From: Nothopassalora personata
Lineage: Eukaryota; Ascomycota; Dothideomycetes; Mycosphaerellales; Mycosphaerellaceae
Direction of reading: 5' to 3'
DNA: 64,000 nucleotides
Assembly (NCBI GenBank): GCA_033816765.1
Contig: CM066288.1
Coordinates: 806,001 to 870,000, forward strand
Of this stretch, positions 42,694 to 54,166 are shown one piece after another. The translations under genes were made by a program, and so were the position numbers. Below the pieces are notes generated by a model. That model worked only from the letters and a program-made list of their open reading frames with translations. It ran no database searches and was not told where the DNA came from. The stretch's first letter is position 1, and every line of letters begins with the position of its first letter.

Positions 42694-45228
42694 CTACTTT
42701 TTGCCCTGCCTCTGAGCCGCTCTCTTGAGACCTCTTGTATCCTTCTTCAGTCTTGCATCCACCATCTTATATTTGCCTTTAACACCTCTAGGTCTTCCAC
42801 TACCCTTGTTCTGGCCGCCAGCCTTGACGACCTTGACAGGCTGCCTCTTCTTGCCACCCTTCGCCGCCTTCGCCATCAACTTCTGGATAGCACCGGCCTT
42901 CTCGCGCTCACCCATGTCGCCATCCTCAGCCAGGCCTTCACTCTTCTTCTTGAGCTTCTCCAGTCTGCGAGCAGTGCGCATGGTCTTTCGTGCCTTAGCT
43001 TCGCGAACCTTCTTGATAGGCCGTGCGTTGAGAGCACGCATCTTCTCCTTGATCGCGGCAGCGGCTTCCTTACTGACGGGTCGTTGGACCTTCGTGTGCT
43101 TGTTCTCGTCGTCCAAGAACCACTCTGGGAGGCCATCCACGTCGCGAAGGGAGTATTTGTTGAAGTTGTCGTCCAGGAGCTGTTGCTTTGTCACCTTTCC
43201 TGTTGCGAGCTGATGCGCGAGTGTCATGGCTTCAGCTGTGATGATGTCGATGTTTGGTCGGCCTTCACTTTCTCTCTCCTGGCCAGGCTTGACCGTACGT
43301 TCTTCCCAATCCTCTTCCTGCACAGCCCCCGCGACATCCTCGGGTTCTGAGTCTGATGCGCTCTCGTCCTCTTCGGCTTCAGTCTCAAAGTCGTCTTCTT
43401 CCTTAGCGGCAGGTGCGGCCTTGAGCTCTGGCGAGTCAACATCAATGCCGCTGTCTCGTGCCTTATCGTTGTACGGCTCCAGCTCTTCGTCTTCGTCTCC
43501 ATCAAGACCATCAATCCCACTGAAAATGTCTTGCTGAAAGAACGACGCCGCTCGCCTGCTAAGCCCGCCTTCCTTGGGATCTTTGCCTTGTAGATCTGTT
43601 GTGAGCCCATCATCTCCTGCTTCACTATCATCATCGTCGTCGTCATCCTCGAGAAGATCTTCATCGCTACTCGCATCGGTCTCGGCAGCTTTCTCCCGCT
43701 CGTCAAAATCCTCGAAGGGCTCCTCGTCGTCTGTCCTGGCACGCTTCGCTCGCGCTTTCGCCTTGTGATCCTCCCGCCTCGACTGGTAATCCTCGTACAT
43801 GCCATCAAGTTGTGCCTCGAGCTCGTCAAGCTCCTCATCTTCCTCTTCCTCCTTTTCACTCTCCTCCTTCGGCTTCTCCGGTGCGACCTGGATGTGCATT
43901 CGTCCTTTGATAATCTGTCGTCGCACATCTGATGCTTTATCGACGTCCTTCAAGCGGAACACCGGATCGTTTTCCCCAGCTTCGATACCAATCTCGGACG
44001 GTGTAGTCATGCCCATCTGCATACGGACAATGTCCTTCTGCTTGCGCTCGTTCTCTTTTCGTCGCTCTTTTCGCTTCTCCTTGTTCCGTTGCTCTTGCAG
44101 TGCTTGAACCTCCTCTGCATATCGGAGGTCGTCGTCCATCGACTCGACCATTGCGACTTCTTCTCCAGCCTCGCCTTCTGCGGGTTCCGCTTTAGCTTCA
44201 GCCTTTTTGTGGGTGCCCTCCTTCTTTTGACGCAAGCCGAACACGTCTCTCGCCTTTAGTCGCCATCTCAGTAGAACCTTGAACTCTTTACGGCCGAGCA
44301 CCTTCAAATCCTCACAGTTCTGCCTTACCTCATCCGTCGTATCGGGCAGCTTGGCCAATGCCGCCTGGGCAATCTCGTCTCCTGCTTTCGTGTCAAAGTG
44401 GAATCTGTTGTATCTTCCGAGCATGTCGATCGGATCCTGAGTCTGAATGAACTCGTACGCTGGGCACTCCTTGAACTGAGTCCAATCGCCCTCCTCGTAA
44501 CCTTCTCTCTTCCTCTTCTTCTTCTCCGGGTTGAACACCCTTGCTTCCATGTTTGCCTTGCCCTCCGCTGCCTCCATGAACGCATATGCCGGGTCCAAGA
44601 ATTTGGGGTCCAGATGCTTCGGTGCCTTGTATCCTCTGCAGACGTAGAAAGTCTCAGCAGAAACATTTCTACTACTAGGGGGCTTCGTCTGCTCGACCTT
44701 CGAGAACAGCTGTTTGAAGATCCACTCCAGTTTCGCACTATCCTTCGACCTGAAGACCTTGGTCACGAAGTTCCCGTTCGGCGCCAGAAACTCGGTCGCC
44801 AGCTTCAGCGAACTCAACACGAGGTCGTTCTGACTGAAGGCGTCCTGCACCCACGCAGTACCGACGTTGGGCGCACCATCGTGTATGACACAGTCTGCTT
44901 TCCACGTCTTAAGGTGTCCTCGGATCGTCGCGCGACATTTGTCGGTCGTGATGTCGCCTTGGAAGGTAATCGTCTTCGGGATCGGTTTGATCGGTGACAA
45001 GTCCACTCCGACGATGAGCGATTTCTGCGGCATCGTCTCGGCGGCGACTTGTAGCCATGATCCAGGTGCAGCGCAGAGATCGATCAGGCATTTCGCATTC
45101 TGTAGGAAGGAGTACTTCTTGTTCAGTTGGATCAGCTTAAACGCAGCACGGGCACGGTAGCCCTTCTCTTTGGCGAGATAGTAGTATTTGTCGAGACGCG
45201 CTTTCGCGTGCTTCTTCTGGATCGCCAT
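42694..45228 (-). CDS. SPB1: rRNA methyltransferase Spb1
   Basis: Nucleolar 2'-O-ribose methyltransferase of the FtsJ/RrmJ superfamily, needed for 60S ribosome assembly. Single exon, 844 residues. The N-terminal domain begins with [20 protein letters not shown], carrying the catalytic Lys, then [20 protein letters not shown] (SAM loop), [10 protein letters not shown] and [11 protein letters not shown]. The DUF3381-like middle region follows. Next are long acidic runs ([28 protein letters not shown]), and the Spb1 C-terminal domain ends in a strongly basic tail. The acidic and basic runs make several antisense ORFs, all shadows. Start [14 protein letters not shown] matches the family. Confidence 0.95.
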   Translation of the reverse strand: MAIQKKHAKARLDKYYYLAKEKGYRARAAFKLIQLNKKYSFLQNAKCLIDLCAAPGSWLQVAAETMPQKSLIVGVDLSPIKPIPKTITFQGDITTDKCRATIRGHLKTWKADCVIHDGAPNVGTAWVQDAFSQNDLVLSSLKLATEFLAPNGNFVTKVFRSKDSAKLEWIFKQLFSKVEQTKPPSSRNVSAETFYVCRGYKAPKHLDPKFLDPAYAFMEAAEGKANMEARVFNPEKKKRKREGYEEGDWTQFKECPAYEFIQTQDPIDMLGRYNRFHFDTKAGDEIAQAALAKLPDTTDEVRQNCEDLKVLGRKEFKVLLRWRLKARDVFGLRQKKEGTHKKAEAKAEPAEGEAGEEVAMVESMDDDLRYAEEVQALQEQRNKEKRKERRKENERKQKDIVRMQMGMTTPSEIGIEAGENDPVFRLKDVDKASDVRRQIIKGRMHIQVAPEKPKEESEKEEEEDEELDELEAQLDGMYEDYQSRREDHKAKARAKRARTDDEEPFEDFDEREKAAETDASSDEDLLEDDDDDDDSEAGDDGLTTDLQGKDPKEGGLSRRAASFFQQDIFSGIDGLDGDEDEELEPYNDKARDSGIDVDSPELKAAPAAKEEDDFETEAEEDESASDSEPEDVAGAVQEEDWEERTVKPGQERESEGRPNIDIITAEAMTLAHQLATGKVTKQQLLDDNFNKYSLRDVDGLPEWFLDDENKHTKVQRPVSKEAAAAIKEKMRALNARPIKKVREAKARKTMRTARRLEKLKKKSEGLAEDGDMGEREKAGAIQKLMAKAAKGGKKRQPVKVVKAGGQNKGSGRPRGVKGKYKMVDARLKKDTRGLKRAAQRQGKK

Positions 45229-45517
45229 TGTACGTCTAGTGTCGCTCTCAGCGGTTCACAGAGATGTGCGAAGTGATCTGGTCTGCACTTTGTGGCAGGT
45301 ACTGTAGAGACTTTCTTGCTCGAGAAAATATGCCTACGGCAATTTTTCGCGGGAGCGTTGCCGGAGCCGAAGCAAGTCTAGCCGGGCGTTGTGCTTGCAC
45401 ATCATTGATACACGACTACATATATGTAGCCGCTGTGAGGGGCCTTCAAACCGCCATACCGCCATGAAACTGCACTACTCAAGGTACTCGCCGCTTCCTT
45501 ATCCCACACGCTGTGTC
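45229..45517. other. Spacer between SPB1 start and coiled-coil gene stop
   Basis: 289 bp holding the SPB1 promoter. No other feature. Confidence 0.4.
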
Positions 45518-46482
45518 CTAGACCTTGGAGTAGCCCTCTGGAGTATCATCACGAATATACATGTCGTGCACTACGGCGCGGTAGCTGTTCAGGCGGGCGG
45601 CCTTCTGGACGGCCTCCTCGCAGCCCACCTCTACGCGGTCCAGCTCACTAATGCCAGTGCTTGGCCCAGCCACTGGCACGTCCTTCCGCTCATCGGCGCA
45701 CACCTGCTTGTCCGCTGTACCCTTGATCTTGATTCTGGCAGGGCGCGTGGGTGCATTCACATACTCAGCTTCCTCCTCCATCTCACCTTCACCTAAGCAT
45801 ATGTTAGCTGTCTGTGGGCTGATCCTCATGAGTATAGTGTACACGTACCTCCACGCTGTGCTCCTCCAAGCTTTGTCAGACTCTGCTTAACCACATTCAC
45901 CTGCGGGGCAAGGCCTTGAACGGCGCTGCTGGTCGCCAGCTGAGACGCATAGAGTCCGGCGACGGTGCGCTCGCGCTGGTGAATGATATGGCGCTGCTGC
46001 TCGATCTCGGCGGCCTGCTCGTGAATACGTCCCTGTAGACGGTCGATCTCCTTCCGTCCCAGGTCGCTGCACTTTTCCAGCCATACGTTGCGGTCCTCAA
46101 GCCAGCGATTGCGCCCAGACAGTCCGACGTTGTGCTCACGTGTGGTCGTGAGCTCGTCTTGCAGGCCTTGATTCACCGCACCTACGCTGTTGATGATGCG
46201 CATGAGGTCGGGCGCTGGCGCGGAGGGGGTGGCATCAGCGATGATGCTGTTGACGTCGGGGCTGGTGACCTGGGCGGCGGCAGAAGTACGTGGTGGGCGC
46301 TGTTGCCACATGTTAGTAAGGGTGATAGTGAGTGAGATTCTGTATGTACTCACATAGCCTGGATATGGCGATATGCCATTTTCTGGGGTGGCGCCGGTGG
46401 TGCTGTTGACCTTGTCTGTGTAGGAGACGACCCAGCTGCCTAGGTCGATAAATTGCTGCGCTGCTTCGCGTGTACCTGCCAT
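45518..46482 (-). CDS. Coiled-coil protein, unknown
   Basis: 284 residues, three exons (46354-46482, 45849-46299, 45518-45792), introns of 54 (stop-free) and 56 nt. N-terminus MAGTREAAQQFIDLGSWVVS; then an Ala/Pro-rich stretch. The long heptad-like coiled coil at about residues 85-165 contains NRWLEDRNVWLEKCSDLG and LQGRIHEQAAEIEQQRHII. The C-terminal domain is charged (RPARIKIKGTADKQV, SELDRVEVGCEEAVQKAARL). No family recognised. All splice junctions keep phase and give an uninterrupted protein, so the gene model is fairly safe although the function is not known. Confidence 0.65.
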
Positions 46483-46689
46483 TGTGTGAGCATAAAGACC
46501 GCAAGGCTGGCTTTGTATCAGAGTGAAGGGGTCAGAATTGCATGTGGTTTTTGGTACAAGGAAAATCTCGTCACGTGCGAAATTCAGCTAGTGCGTCTCG
46601 CGGCCCTTCACATGCCAGAGTGACCCAAATTGAACGGCTTCTTGCGGACTAGCGTCCTATTCACTAAGCAATTCGCAGCATATACTTAC

Positions 46690-48330
46690 GTCATGCGCCA
46701 GTTGCAACAAATTGTTCGTCCCGTGCATTGCCTAATTGCTTGCTTTGGTCAAAGCTGTGCTTGTGCGGCGGCCGTGCTCCACGTCGAGGTCCAATCGAGT
46801 CTCCGAGTAACACGAAGCGCAGCTTTTATGTGATTGCTTATTTACTAGTTTTGACGCCCCGCGCATTGCGCAATTATGCAATGTCGAAAAGGCTATGCTT
46901 GCGCAGCGCCCGTAGTCTACGTCGAGCTCTAATCGAGTCTCCGAGTAACACGGCGCGTACTCTTCATGTGATCGCTGATTGCTACTTACGTCGCCCCGTG
47001 TATAGTGCATTTAGTCGATGTTGACGGAGCTATGCTCGTGTATCACACGTGGTCTACGTTAAGCTTCAATCGAGTCGTCGAACTACAGTAAGCGGGTCTT
47101 CCATGTGATCGAAAATTTGCAGTCTGTGGCGCCCCGTGCATTGCGTAATTGCACACTTCCGTCCGCCCTTAGTCCATGTCGAGCTCGAATCGAGTCCTTA
47201 AGGCATACCTCGCGATCCTTGTATGTGATTAGTTATTGCCTAAGAAATGTCGCTTCATGCATTGTGTAATTGCTTGCCCCCTGCGAGAATATGCTTATGT
47301 AGCGTGCGCGGTCCAGGTTGAGCATCGACGTCGAGTCCCGAAGCTCATAAGGCGGGTCTATTATGTGACGAGTTATGTGCGAATTAAGTCGCCCGTACAT
47401 TGCGCACAAGATTGCTTGCGCACAAGCCATGCTTCGGCAGCGTAAGTGTTGTATTTGTGGTACATCTCCGAGTCTCGAGGCAAGGCACGCGCTTCTTTTA
47501 TGTGATGACCTATTGTCCCGATCGACCTGCGTCGCTATTGCGCAACCGCTTGTATCCATGAGCGCCGTGCTTGTGCAACGTACGTGGGCCACGTTGATAT
47601 CGACGACTCGTCCCATTAAGCGGCCACGCTTTCAGGCGAAACTTTATCCTACGCCACGCCATGCTCTTGCGGATGGTGTTGTCCATGTCGATCCCGAGTT
47701 TCATGCTCGAGGTTTTGTACTCACTTCTCTCAGGTAACATCCCAGAATTGCTTGGCCGTTGCCCCCGTGCCTTAGAGCCATGCTTGTACAGAGGACCTGG
47801 TCCATGATGAGCTCGGTCTAGATTCCGAAATACGCCGCGCGCTGCTTTCGTACGACACTTCATTTCAATCGCCGCGCGAATGCATCCTTACTCTTTGCTC
47901 TTGATGCTGCGCTTATGGAGAAAGCTTTGTAGGTCTTGAACCTCAGCTCTAGCTTGGAGACGCGCAGCGAGCGCTTCCCTATCTGATGGCACATGCACTC
48001 TTTATTTCAGGTCTGGTCAATGCACGAACCGCCGTTTTGCTCGCTTGACAGCACCGATCCCGACCACACCATGAGACTCCCGTGTGTAATTCTCTTGGCA
48101 GCTGAGCACGCAAGTCGGGACCCAGCTACGATGGACGACGGAACAATGAAGGGATGCATGTGTTGCAGTCAAGCAGTTGGAGGGCATCGTTGTCTCAGGC
48201 GAGTTGCTTCGCTGCACTTGAACATTTCGATCGATGATTCTCAAATGCCCCGATGTTCAAGGCGCTTCAATGTAGACTCATGTTGGCCTCGACCCCGAGT
48301 TGTACGTGATTAGCTGGCCACTTCATCGCT
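46690..48330. repeat. Diverged tandem satellite, ~138-bp monomers
   Basis: The core AATCGAGT (or TCGAGTC) recurs at 46793, 46931, 47068, 47188 and ~47329, then weaker near 47467, 47600 and beyond: spacings 138, 137, 120, ~141 and ~138. Around each core lie the same blocks in the same order: CGCCCCGTGCATTGCGTAAT, then GCTATGCTTGTG, a TCYACGTCGAGCTC-type block, the core, CTCCGAGTAACACGG, then TATGTGAT. Copies near 46.8-47.2 kb are most similar; later ones fade until ~48.3 kb. A 138-bp unit equals 46 codons, and the minus strand reads SCASCYSETRLDLDVEHGRR-like peptides repeatedly, but stops interrupt it. Confidence 0.7.
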
Positions 48331-48918
48331 TCGTGAGTATCACGCTCCAGTCGACCGTCGTCTTTCACGCTCTAGAAGATGAAGCTGGTGATGTTTCGTT
48401 GACCCTTTGAACGTATTCTTCTGCATCGGATCAGGTCACATGCCACCATGGACAGTCAGTGAGACGTGCTGTTGTTTTCATCTTCAAGCCATGCCCGATA
48501 AAAGCACTGTCCGGGTCGTTCACATCATATATGGCAGGAGCCCTTTACGCTTCCCGTCTCGCCGCTTGGCTACTTTGTCGGCTACTCTTAGTCGTGGTGA
48601 CCGAACGTCTGTTCAGCACACTGTCGGATTCGAGCCGGAGCGGGAACTGTGAGCTGCAGTGCGCGTCTTCATGCTCAAAAAGAGAAGCAAGTGAAAGGTG
48701 AAGTCGCGTACTCAACGCCAAGACTTGCCTAGCAGCTTGCTCCGAACCGCCGACACCTCGCCGCGGCTAATGAGCTGCTGCAGCTTGGTTGAGACAACAC
48801 AACTTTCCCCGTTCTGTTGTGCGGCCTTCTGTCGTTTGATTGCCCATCCATCTTTCCCTATCCATAAGCAGGTGCCATCTCCTCATCCGGCACCTAGCTG
48901 CACGAGCCTCCGGCGAAG
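48331..48918. other. Promoter region of adenylate kinase gene
   Basis: No gene; pyrimidine-rich sequence precedes the start codon at 48919. Confidence 0.4.
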
Positions 48919-49922
<1,004 letters not shown>

Positions 49923-50555
49923 ATTTGTTGCAGCGAGCTTCTTGCGCAAGCCTGGGCGTGACGATTGGCTGGGAGGAAAGGACTAGAGATTCGCTCGGCA
50001 ATCCTGCGGCGCTGGTAGCTGGGTGAGTGTGCATAAAAGCCGCAGTTTTATCCTGTATCATAGGTTGTCTTGTACTACCTGTATCCTGATGCCAGAACTT
50101 GTGTGCCTGCTTCGCCAAGAATATATTGCAGGGTTCTTTTCCCAGCGGATGCTGCAGGCACAAGAGGCGAAGACGCAGCATTCCTGCCTCAAGACCCCAT
50201 GAGATCTTGCTACGATCATTTTGTTCGACACTGCCTACGACATGCAATGTCGGAGCGACAGGCAAAGAATTAGCGCGGGATCAATATTCACCCATGTTCC
50301 TGGAGCGCGTTTGCGGCACACAAGATCCTAGCATCAACGGTTACGGCAAGCATTAATCTGCGCTAGTGTATGATGCCTCTTTCTGCTGACAGTTGACTAG
50401 GAGCGCATACCGCCTAAATCGACTCAATTACCCAAAGCAGAGCCGACAGCCACCGCCTGAGGCGCGTTGTCTTTGGGAGATTATCGTCAGCAGACCAATC
50501 TTGCTGTCGTGTGGCTGCGCCTGTCAATTCGCATCAGTCAATAGTGTCAGCAACC
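49923..50555. other. Intergenic, nothing recognised
   Basis: Tandem spacer; an open frame upstream of 50556 has no ATG. Confidence 0.4.
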
Positions 50556-51578
50556 ATGAGTCCCCTTCACCGGCGCTGGGGCAGCAAGGCAACTTCTTCC
50601 GCCAGCACATCCAACATGAACAGCCAGCTGGTCAACCGCACAAACACACAAAGGTCTGCCTATTCAACGACCACGGCCGCGACTGGCGCCACGGGCATGA
50701 GCAACACCACGTTCCTTCCAGAATTACACAGCACGCCGCCCATGCCGACTCTGCAGAAGCCACATTCGGCCATCACGGGCACACCGACGCCGCTCCGCAC
50801 CAACACGACCTCTTTCTCCGTGACCGACCTAGATACAACGCCAACGGAGAACACCGTCTTTCCGCGGCAAAAGTCTCCGCCTCCGCCACCACAGCCAGTA
50901 TTTGATTACATCCAGCGACCACCAACAGCAGGCTATGGTCAGTCGCAATCAGGATCTGTTCACATGCTCCGCGGCTATAAATCCACCATCGACATCAGAG
51001 ATCGCCTGCCGAACACTCCAGAGCTGCCGGAGGAGTGGAACGAACTCCATGACCGCGCGATCTGCATCCTGGACACGAGAGACTACACTCACGAGGGAAT
51101 GGTGAAGTGTGTGAAGCGCAACTTCCCCGAGCTCGCCAGGAAATGTCTCACCCCGGCCATGGTGGACAAGCAACTCCGGATCATGGACCAGAAGTATGAG
51201 ATTCCGTACTGGCGCGTGGGCTTGGCTGCACTCGAGGACGATGCCGAGAAGGATAAGAAGAGGGGTCGGACCTTGAGTCCCAAGGCTGCCCAGGATAAGA
51301 GCAAGAGCCGGAGCCCAACCAAGATCACAAGACGTTCTGATGAAGCCAACTCGACGTCATCTGCGCCCAAAGACAGAAATCTGAGCGCATCCAAGACCCT
51401 TCGAAACGGCACGGATCCAGTCCTGCAGGGTAAAGACCCTGCGCAAGAATTATGGGCACTAATGGCACGAAACGAGGCTGAAGACCTCGTCAAAGATCGC
51501 CGCGCGAGAAAACGAGAAGAAGAAGGAGAATTGGCAGCCACGAGGAGCACGATCCAAGAACGAAGGGGAGGTTCGTGA
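50556..51578 (+). CDS. Conserved hypothetical protein, disordered with helical core
   Basis: 340 residues as one exon. The first ~125 residues are Ser/Thr/Pro-rich and probably disordered. A conserved-looking globular block follows (residues ~150-230): LPEEWNELHDRAICILDTRD, YTHEGMVKCVKRNFPELARK and WRVGLAALEDDAEKDKKRGR. The rest is charged and low complexity. No family named. The frame remains open upstream, but the first ATG is 50556 (MSPLHRRWGS). Downstream bases 51624-51755 hold another protein-like frame (KGPFPVGSKNGGPPVARKSP, ending NGRSERW). It looks like a lost or alternative last exon; the only GT-AG choices near 51571 join it in the wrong phase. Confidence 0.7.
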   Translation: MSPLHRRWGSKATSSASTSNMNSQLVNRTNTQRSAYSTTTAATGATGMSNTTFLPELHSTPPMPTLQKPHSAITGTPTPLRTNTTSFSVTDLDTTPTENTVFPRQKSPPPPPQPVFDYIQRPPTAGYGQSQSGSVHMLRGYKSTIDIRDRLPNTPELPEEWNELHDRAICILDTRDYTHEGMVKCVKRNFPELARKCLTPAMVDKQLRIMDQKYEIPYWRVGLAALEDDAEKDKKRGRTLSPKAAQDKSKSRSPTKITRRSDEANSTSSAPKDRNLSASKTLRNGTDPVLQGKDPAQELWALMARNEAEDLVKDRRARKREEEGELAATRSTIQERRGGS

Positions 51579-52244
51579 GCCTCTCGGCGAGATACATTTT
51601 CAGTATTACTAACGATAGTCTAGCAGAAGGGGCCCTTTCCTGTTGGAAGCAAGAACGGTGGCCCACCTGTGGCTAGGAAATCACCCTCGAGGCCAGAATT
51701 TGGCGGGGACGCGTCGATCGGCCACTCCACTAATGGAAGGTCGGAGCGATGGTGATGGCGAAGGTGCGGTGATGGTGCCTCGATTATGATTTACGACGAG
51801 ATACGATTTATGGACGGCATGGTTTGTAAGGTAATGAGAGCGACTGAGTGAAGATGGGCCATGCAGATGCGGTCTTTAATGTTTGATCAAGGACGATGGC
51901 AGGGCGGTGTTGCGAGAGGTGGCTAATGTTTGGCATAATCTACCATGGCTTTGTTCACATGATGCGGTAGGTCGATCGCGACCTGTCATGTTATAACAAG
52001 GGATATACTTGAGCATAATGGAGTGCATGGACACAGATGTTTCATATCAAGTCTTGTCACATTGAATAAGGCGGTAGCAACCAGCCGACTGGCAGGTAAA
52101 AAGCTTCTGCCAACTCCCTAACGCCTTGCTATATCGTGTCCTCGGCAACGCCATATGCTGCACGATGCACTTTGGGTCAACGTGATCATTATTGGAAACA
52201 CTTTCTCAAAAAATTTCAATCTGCCTCCCCTCATCATGGTCACC
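51579..52244. other. Convergent 3' flanks
   Basis: Lies between the stops of two converging genes. Its first 180 bases may contain the alternative exon described for the preceding gene; the rest shows nothing. Confidence 0.4.
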
Positions 52245-53807
52245 TCACGACTTGAGAACCTTCTCCAAAGCCTCCAATAAGATGTCGGCATGCTTCTTCT
52301 GGAAGATCAACATGGGTCTCAGGCGGACAGCACGCTCGCCCGAGCCACCAATGTTGATACCCACACCCTTCGCCTTCTTCAGGACCTCGTCTCGTCGTGG
52401 TGAGTCCCATGCGATGAAAGTACCCTGACCCTTGCCACGAAGGTTCTGGATCTCGCTTGGGTACTTCTGACCCAGGCGCTCGAGACCGTTGTAGAGATAT
52501 TCACCGGTCTCGGCGGTGTTTTGTACCAAGTTCAGTCTCTCGACCTCGTTGATAATGGCGCGGAAGAGGAGAGCGCGGGCAGGGTCTCCCATCCAGGTGT
52601 TGAATTGACGGTATGGTTTGTTGGGTCGGAGCTCTGGGTTGCCGAAGTAGTAGCCCGCTGTTTGTGCTTTCTTGGAGAAGGTCACCATGTCGGGTGGATC
52701 GCGGAGGTTCCAGTGCTCGTGGGCCCAGAACTTGCCGGTGGCGCCGACACCAGTCTGGACTTCGTCGACGATAAGGAGGACGTTGTGTTTGCGGGTTACC
52801 TCGCGGAGGCCGTTGAAGAAGGCTGAGCTGGCGTGGTTGTCACCGCCCTCGGACTGGATGGGCTCGACGATGACGGCGGCGGGTGGGTTGTGGTAGGTGG
52901 TGAGAAGCTCCTCGACTTCTGCAAGGCAACGTGCCTCCTCCTTGGCGTTCTCCTCAGCGTGTTGCTCGAGTGGGTACTTGAGAGCTGGGAATGAGGCTTG
53001 TGGCCAGTCGAAGGCTGGGATGTCGAGCTTGTGAATTGGCTTAGAGCGGGTAGTGGAGAGGGAGCCAAAGAGGCGTCCGTGGAAGGCAGTCTTGAAAGAG
53101 AGGATGGACATGTCTGGAGAGCCTGGCGACTTGTTGTTCATGGAAGAATCGATCTCCTCCTGTGTGAAATCAACGTCTGGCCCACCACGCTCTTGACGGC
53201 GCCTCCACATGAAGGCAGCCTTGTATGCGAGCTCATTGGCGTCAGAGCCGGCCTGAGCAGTGAAGACCTGGTCGCAGCCGGGTGGGGCTACCTTCAGGAT
53301 ACCGGTCTCGAGGATGTGTGCCCAATCGTGCTGTGGGAAGTTGCCCAGTGCCGGTCTGTTGATAATGGCAGAAGCCATGTCTGGGCTGGTAGCAGCAAGA
53401 AGCAGGCTTGGGTTGCTGTATCCTACCGGGATCGAAGCAATCTGTGCGTAGACATCGAGCAGAACGTTTCCGTCCAAGTCTGCGATGTAGTTGCCGAAGC
53501 TGTTCTGGTAGTTTGCCATCATGTTCAGCGATCTTGTGTCGAAGACTCTGTCCAGCTCTTTGATGGCCTCTTGCGACTTGGGACCAGGGATGGCTGTCCG
53601 AACAACCGGACCTGCGGGTTCGTCTGGGAAGTATGGCTGCTCAGCAGCGTCGGCCGCACTGTGCTTCACCGCGGCAGCAGCACTTGCGTTTCGCGGCGGG
53701 CTCTGTGTGGCCATGGTTCGTCTGGCCGAGCCGATCGACGTCTGGCGTACGGCGGAGGATCGCAGCATTGGCTGCAGCCGTGCAGCAGTTCTCATGAAAG
53801 AGGCCAT
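52245..53807 (-). CDS. 4-aminobutyrate aminotransferase (GABA transaminase)
   Basis: PLP enzyme of the GABA shunt converting GABA and 2-oxoglutarate to succinate semialdehyde and glutamate. Single exon, 520 residues. The N-terminal ~35 residues are Arg/Ser-rich without acids (MASFMRTAARLQPMLRSS), like a mitochondrial presequence. Class-III aminotransferase motifs: VFTAQAGSDANELAYKAAFM (cofactor phosphate site), SFKTAFHGRLFGSL, VEPIQSEGGDNHAS, LLIVDEVQTGVGATGKFWAHE, and the Schiff-base Lys in MVTFSKKAQTAGYYF. The end reads RPMLIFQKKHADILLEAL. Yeast counterpart Uga1. Confidence 0.93.
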   Translation of the reverse strand: MASFMRTAARLQPMLRSSAVRQTSIGSARRTMATQSPPRNASAAAAVKHSAADAAEQPYFPDEPAGPVVRTAIPGPKSQEAIKELDRVFDTRSLNMMANYQNSFGNYIADLDGNVLLDVYAQIASIPVGYSNPSLLLAATSPDMASAIINRPALGNFPQHDWAHILETGILKVAPPGCDQVFTAQAGSDANELAYKAAFMWRRRQERGGPDVDFTQEEIDSSMNNKSPGSPDMSILSFKTAFHGRLFGSLSTTRSKPIHKLDIPAFDWPQASFPALKYPLEQHAEENAKEEARCLAEVEELLTTYHNPPAAVIVEPIQSEGGDNHASSAFFNGLREVTRKHNVLLIVDEVQTGVGATGKFWAHEHWNLRDPPDMVTFSKKAQTAGYYFGNPELRPNKPYRQFNTWMGDPARALLFRAIINEVERLNLVQNTAETGEYLYNGLERLGQKYPSEIQNLRGKGQGTFIAWDSPRRDEVLKKAKGVGINIGGSGERAVRLRPMLIFQKKHADILLEALEKVLKS

Positions 53808-54166
53808 GCTGGAGGAGGAAGTGATGAGAGAGGAGAGGCAGCGAAGAGAAGTCGGTGTGCAGGTAAGAAAAGTACATTCGTAGGGTTGTTATTATGAGTC
53901 CTTAGCGGCATATCTTTTGAGAGGCGGGGCACTACAACAAGCTGTGCAAGGGCAGCTTGAGCTTGCGGCAGGACATGCTGTGTGAAGCTTAGTTCTAGTT
54001 CTAGCTGTCGTCGTGTGGGGCTGTCTCAGCTGGCAGGACCTTCCCAATGCATAACAACAACCTCTCCACCGCGCTCTCGCTCTTCAATGCCTGATAAGCG
54101 AAACGATGACCACGGACGGCATACTATTTTGGCTATCCACCGCCATGTCGTGCCTCATCATAGAAC
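53808..54166. other. Intergenic spacer
   Basis: Promoter of the GABA transaminase on the left; nothing else seen. Confidence 0.4.

Noticed and set aside
43226..44997. Ser-rich and mixed plus-strand ORFs opposite SPB1
   Set aside because: Reverse reading of acidic Asp/Glu runs gives Ser/Phe/Arg-rich shadows.
46728..47616. ORFs on both strands across the 46.7-48.3 kb array
   Set aside because: They arise from the repeat and are interrupted between monomers; not called as genes.
52998..53897. 299-codon plus-strand ORF
   Set aside because: Antisense of the GABA transaminase.
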